Positions 60,440 through 64,000 of a stretch of 64,000 bases of DNA are shown in pieces; the first letter of the stretch is position 1, and each line of letters begins with the position of its first letter. Source of the stretch: JBBRMW01 sp965246845 (GTDB lineage: Bacteria; Chloroflexota; Anaerolineae; Aggregatilineales; UBA2796). The DNA lies in NCBI GenBank assembly GCA_965246845.1, contig CBDFFR010000003.1:248001-312000 (forward strand), given 5' to 3'. The notes under the pieces are model-generated. The model was not told the DNA's origin. It made no database searches and was given only the letters and a program-made list of their open reading frames with translations. Made by a program: the position numbers and the translations under genes.

Positions 60440-61783
60440 CTATACCGCGACAAATTGTTCCGCTTGTACCGCATCTGGTTCACCCTGCGGCGGCGCATAA
60501 TCCGGCAGGATCGCTTCCATATGCCGGATTTTCGGCAGCGCATAAACGATCAGCGTCATGATCAATATCGACCCGCCCGCGACCACTGCGATCAATCCGA
60601 TACCCGCGCCCTTGCCCTCGCCGACCAGCCCCGCAACCGCCGACCAGCCCGGCGTTCCAACGGCGTTCTTCTCCAGCCCGTCGGCTAGCGGTCCGATCAA
60701 CAACTGCGCGACGGGCATCAGCGCCATCGAAAACTGGTTCACAAGCGCGAAGATGCGCCCCTGCAAATCGTGCGGCGTTTTCACTTGCAAAATCGACATT
60801 ATCGCCGCGTTGATCATGGGCAGCGGGAACAGCGCGATGAACGACGCTACGCCTAGCACCAGTGCGCTGCGGCTCGTCCCCCAGACCATGATCGCCGACG
60901 CCGTGACGAGAACGCTGATCATGATCGTGTGAATACGTGGCCGAGTGCCGCCCCACACGCCCATCACCACCGCGCCGAGGATCGCGCCGACGTTCATCAC
61001 GCTCGCGATTGCGCCGAGCGCGGCATCGCTGTTGGTTCGTGCAAGGACGTATGGCGTGACGAGGACCGTTGCCATCGTGAAGGCGAAGTTAATCGCCGTG
61101 AAATACAGGATTAATCCAAGTAGTAGCTTGCGACCCCACAGAAATGATAGCCCGCCCGCCAGTTCACGCAGCGGATTACCCGCCGCCGCTTTGCCCGCCG
61201 CCGATTGTTCGACACGGGGCAGGAAGATGATCACTGCGCCAACCGCGGCAATCAGGAACGAGAACAAATCGAGCAGCAGCACGCCCTGCGCGCCAAACGG
61301 CGCATATAACGCGCTCGCCAGCCCCGGCGCGAGGACGCCCGCCAACGGTCCGGCCATTTCGTTCAGCGCATTCATCCGGTCGCGTTGCGCATCCGGGATG
61401 AGCTGGCTCAGAGACGCGATGAACGCGGGCGTCAGGAAAGCATTCACCGCAGAGTTGATCGCCGCGACGAGGTAAACGTGCCATGTCTGGAAATCCCCCG
61501 ACCCGAACGCCCATATCAAAAACAGCGTTGCAATGGCCTGACAGACGTTCGCGACGAACAGCACTTTGCGGCGGTCGAACCTGTCCGCGACCATCCCGCC
61601 GATGTTGCCAAGCAGCAGGAATGGCACGGTCTCGAAGAACGCGATCAGCGCGAGCGGCGTTGCGTCGCCCGTTTGATGATAGATGAAAATGCCAATGGCG
61701 AAGCCGCTCATGCGGCTGCCGATCATAGAAAGGGTCTGCGTAATGAATAAGGTCCAATAGGCGCGTGCGCTTCTATTCTGCAT
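60440..61783 (-). CDS. MFS transporter (MFS_3/MefA-like)
   Basis: 447 residues, 12 helices. N-terminal RAYWTLFITQTLSMIGSRMS, GGMVADRFDRRKVLFVANV (motif A), and NAAIMSILQVKTPHDLQGRI, typical of macrolide/enterobactin-type exporters. Substrate unknown. Divergent from a beta-propeller gene; the palindrome AGTTTC-A-GAAACT (61843-61855) lies between them. Confidence 0.88.
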   Translation of the reverse strand: MQNRSARAYWTLFITQTLSMIGSRMSGFAIGIFIYHQTGDATPLALIAFFETVPFLLLGNIGGMVADRFDRRKVLFVANVCQAIATLFLIWAFGSGDFQTWHVYLVAAINSAVNAFLTPAFIASLSQLIPDAQRDRMNALNEMAGPLAGVLAPGLASALYAPFGAQGVLLLDLFSFLIAAVGAVIIFLPRVEQSAAGKAAAGNPLRELAGGLSFLWGRKLLLGLILYFTAINFAFTMATVLVTPYVLARTNSDAALGAIASVMNVGAILGAVVMGVWGGTRPRIHTIMISVLVTASAIMVWGTSRSALVLGVASFIALFPLPMINAAIMSILQVKTPHDLQGRIFALVNQFSMALMPVAQLLIGPLADGLEKNAVGTPGWSAVAGLVGEGKGAGIGLIAVVAGGSILIMTLIVYALPKIRHMEAILPDYAPPQGEPDAVQAEQFVAV

Positions 61784-61947
61784 GGTTTTTGTTTCCCCTG
61801 TGAAGACAGCGATGGTTGCCTATACGTTGGAAATCAATCCAGAGTTTCAGAAACTTGATATTTAACATCAGAATCTCAAGTATTCTTCGGCACTGACCGC
61901 TTGCTTCGGTTTCTGCTAACCTCTATCTACTCTACTGGAATCTTAAA

Positions 61948-62988
61948 TTGGCGACATCGACTTCCCCTGCAACACCGCTCGAACCCCGCCTGCGTCTGCG
62001 GCGCTTCGTGATCATCGTCGGTGTGGCGCTTGCCGCGCTCGCCATAACACTTCTCACCATTTACCTGATCGTCACCAATTGGGGCGGTCCACGCCGCGAA
62101 CCCGTTGCCAGCCAGCCGAACCTGACGGTGCGCTCCTTCGTGAGATGGCCGGATGCCGAATCCGCGATCTATCCGGTTGGCCTCGCGCGGGATGCGGCGG
62201 GCGTGCTTTACGTCTCGTCTTTCGGCAAGGGCGCGATTTACAAAATCAGCGCCGACGGCAAACCGACGGTATGGGTCGGCAGCGCGAACGGGATCACCGC
62301 GCCCGCCGCTATCGCCTTCGCGCCGGATGGGGCGCTCTACGTCGTGGACTTTTCAAACCCCGATCCCGCTAAAGGGGTCGGCTCACTCAAGCGCATCGCG
62401 CCGGATGGCAGCGTGACGGGCGTTGCGGAGACGCAGAGCGCCAATAACAGCCTGTCGTTCCTTTCACAGCTCGTCTTCGATACACGCGGCGACCTGTTCA
62501 TCTCCTACGCCAGTCGGGGCGAAGTCTGGCGTTACCCGCCGGGTGGCGCGGGCGCGGTCTGGTTGCTTGTGCCGAGCGGTGATGGTAAGCAGGCGCAACC
62601 GACCGGATTGGCCTATGACGCCGCCGCCAACGCGCTCTACATCGGGGATGACGAATCTGGCTCGCTCTACCGCGTGCCATTCAAAGCGGACGGTTCTGCC
62701 GACGCTCCGGTGCGGGTCTACAGCGAAGGTGGGCGCACGCTTCCCGCGCTCGCGCTCGATGAGCAGGGGCGGGTCCTTTCCGCACAGTGGACGAAGGACA
62801 ACGGCTATGTGCGGCGGCTCGAACCCGACGGCAAATTCACCACCCTTGCTGAGAACTTCCGCGCGCCACTTGGTATGATTGCGCAAAACGGCGTGATCTA
62901 TGTGGTCAACTCGGATTTGCCCGGCTTGCTGCGTACTTCTGGTGGCGCGAAGCCGCCCTTCACCATCGACGCGATTGCGGCGAAATAG
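61948..62988 (+). CDS. Membrane-anchored beta-propeller (SMP-30/NHL-like) protein
   Basis: 346 residues. One helix (about 22-46), then propeller repeats with Asp-Gly turns: VGLARDAAGVLYVSSFGKGA, AIAFAPDGALYVVDFS, LVFDTRGDLFISYAS, LALDEQGRVLSAQWT. Likely periplasmic/outside, maybe sugar-lactone-binding or structural. Start TTG with GGA upstream. Confidence 0.8.
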   Translation: MATSTSPATPLEPRLRLRRFVIIVGVALAALAITLLTIYLIVTNWGGPRREPVASQPNLTVRSFVRWPDAESAIYPVGLARDAAGVLYVSSFGKGAIYKISADGKPTVWVGSANGITAPAAIAFAPDGALYVVDFSNPDPAKGVGSLKRIAPDGSVTGVAETQSANNSLSFLSQLVFDTRGDLFISYASRGEVWRYPPGGAGAVWLLVPSGDGKQAQPTGLAYDAAANALYIGDDESGSLYRVPFKADGSADAPVRVYSEGGRTLPALALDEQGRVLSAQWTKDNGYVRRLEPDGKFTTLAENFRAPLGMIAQNGVIYVVNSDLPGLLRTSGGAKPPFTIDAIAAK

Positions 62989-63039
62989 GCCGGGTGGTAT
63001 CTTCACCGGACTATTTTCGAGAATCCCGGAGCCGTACCG

Positions 63040-64000
63040 ATGAACTATAGTGACCGTATTGCCCGCCTGCGCGACATCCTGCGCGCGGAAGGCGTAGACC
63101 TGATCTTCCTGCCAATCTCTGCCGACCTGCAATATCTGACGGGCATCCAGCGCGATATGCCGAACTTCGGGATGACGCTTTATCCCGGTCGCTGGCTGGA
63201 AGGCGCGTTCATCGGCGCGGACGCGGGACCGATTATCACGCTCCCGCGCATGACGGCGGAGTTCCACGCGCCGAAAGGCGAGATCGGCGAAACGCGCGTG
63301 CTGCCGGATCACAGCGACCCGGTGCAGTTTGCAAAGGATGTCCTCGCCGCCTTCAAGCTAGGCGACAAGCCGAAAATCGCAATCGGCAACTATGCCTGGG
63401 CAGAAACCGTGATTGGGCTGCAAGGGCTGCTCCCCAGCGCGACGTTCATCAAGGGAACCGACCTCGTGCGCAAGCTGCGCCTGATCAAATCCCCGGATGA
63501 AATTGACGTCATGCGCCGCGCGGGAGCCGTCACCGAAGCCGCCTTCGCAGAGACGCTCAAACATCTGCGTATCGGCATGACTGAAACTGAAATTTGCGCT
63601 GAAGTCGATCTTCAATTGCGCAAACACGGTGCGATTGGTCCCTCGTTCACGACGGCGATGTACAACAGCGGACCAAACCGCCCGGTTGCGCTCGGCCATG
63701 AGAACAATTCGCGGAATGCGCCGCTCGTCGCGCCCGTCGCGCTGCTCTTCGATTTCGGCGCGGCCTTCGAGGGCTACTGCTACGATTACGGGCGTACCGT
63801 CTTTTTCGGAGAGCCGGACGCGGAAATGATGCACGTCTTCAATACGATCATGGCCGCGCAAGCCGCCGGGATCGCCGCGCTCAAGGCGGGCGAGGCGACC
63901 TGTCAGGATGCGGACCGCGCCGCGCGGCAGGTCGTCATCAACGAAGGCTACGGTCCCGGCTTTCGCCACCGTCTCGGTCACGGAATCGGGTTGGATGTCC
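63040..64000 (+). CDS. M24 family Xaa-Pro aminopeptidase-like (3' end off window)
   Basis: Open for 320 codons from ATG 63040 to the window edge. N-terminal creatinase/prolidase domain (RLRDILRAEGVDLIFLPISA), then the catalytic pita-bread domain from about 155 (LIKSPDEIDVMRRAG). Metal ligands so far: Asp-238 (FDFGAAFEGYC), Asp-249 (YDYGRT) and His-314 (RLGHGIGLDV). The later Glu ligands lie outside the window. Cleaves residues before proline in peptides. Confidence 0.92.
   Translation, partial: MNYSDRIARLRDILRAEGVDLIFLPISADLQYLTGIQRDMPNFGMTLYPGRWLEGAFIGADAGPIITLPRMTAEFHAPKGEIGETRVLPDHSDPVQFAKDVLAAFKLGDKPKIAIGNYAWAETVIGLQGLLPSATFIKGTDLVRKLRLIKSPDEIDVMRRAGAVTEAAFAETLKHLRIGMTETEICAEVDLQLRKHGAIGPSFTTAMYNSGPNRPVALGHENNSRNAPLVAPVALLFDFGAAFEGYCYDYGRTVFFGEPDAEMMHVFNTIMAAQAAGIAALKAGEATCQDADRAARQVVINEGYGPGFRHRLGHGIGLDV

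Overview
The window is high-GC bacterial chromosome, densely coded on both strands. It is most likely from a Chloroflexota bacterium of the Anaerolineae type. That is an inference from gene content: several carbohydrate ABC importers, an OmpR/BTAD-type regulator, many GAF or HAMP histidine kinases, PIG-V-like and GT39-like mannosyltransferases, proline/threonine-rich tails on surface proteins, and dispersed short palindromic repeats. No rRNA or ribosomal protein gene is present to confirm it.

Layout. 1-2864: a truncated sugar-binding protein gene faces an SDR-aldolase operon across a compact divergent promoter/operator. 2865-5706: a mobile-element scar holding a decayed transposase, an intact ISL3-family IS and a broken ParA-like gene start, ending at a tRNA-Val(TAC). 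5857-8077: two stand-alone CheY-like receivers and an M20 peptidase. 8157-15958: a PIG-V-like mannosyltransferase, aquaporin, AraC regulator, DHFR-like reductase, a GT39 enzyme lacking a normal start codon, an M29 aminopeptidase and AcpS. 15958-22195: an overlapping minus-strand run of two M16 peptidase-like proteins, a UDP-glucose dehydrogenase-type enzyme, an FAD oxidoreductase and a flippase-like membrane protein. 22360-24344: two overlapping methyltransferase-fold genes. 24537-27050: a TetR-controlled MFS exporter. 27197-28979: a sugar permease pair with no binding protein beside it. 29120-29225: a promoter-terminator unit that may be a small RNA. 29397-30467: a BTAD regulator. 30481-34604: trpB with lutABC. 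34890-36083: a lone sugar-ABC ATPase. 36299-38872: a DivIC/FtsL-like protein, a 2TM protein and a histidine kinase. 38895-41873: ComEC and Cmk. 41986-43513: a GT39-like enzyme and tRNA-Val(CAC). 43767-46911: a complete sugar-binding protein plus two permeases. 47043-49635: a two-component pair. 49895-52526: two more mannosyltransferase-like genes. 52574-57507: a GAF kinase, PNP, a membrane protein and MurJ. 57523-64000: two VOC proteins, panB with a DUF2520 protein, an MFS transporter, a beta-propeller protein and a truncated M24 peptidase.

How the genes work together. Three sets of carbohydrate-import parts (binding protein at 1, permeases at 27197, binding protein plus permeases at 43767) and one MalK/UgpC-type ATPase at 34890 suggest a shared energising subunit. 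Surface glycan work is another theme: four polytopic mannosyl/GT39-type transferases, a UDP-sugar dehydrogenase, a flippase-like protein and MurJ. I see no CRISPR array, no defence island and no complete prophage. The points most worth checking are the shared operator at 1215-1263, the possible sRNA at 29155-29222, the palindromic repeat families, the ComEC protein with a lost metallo-beta-lactamase motif, and the interrupted ParA P-loop beside the tRNA.
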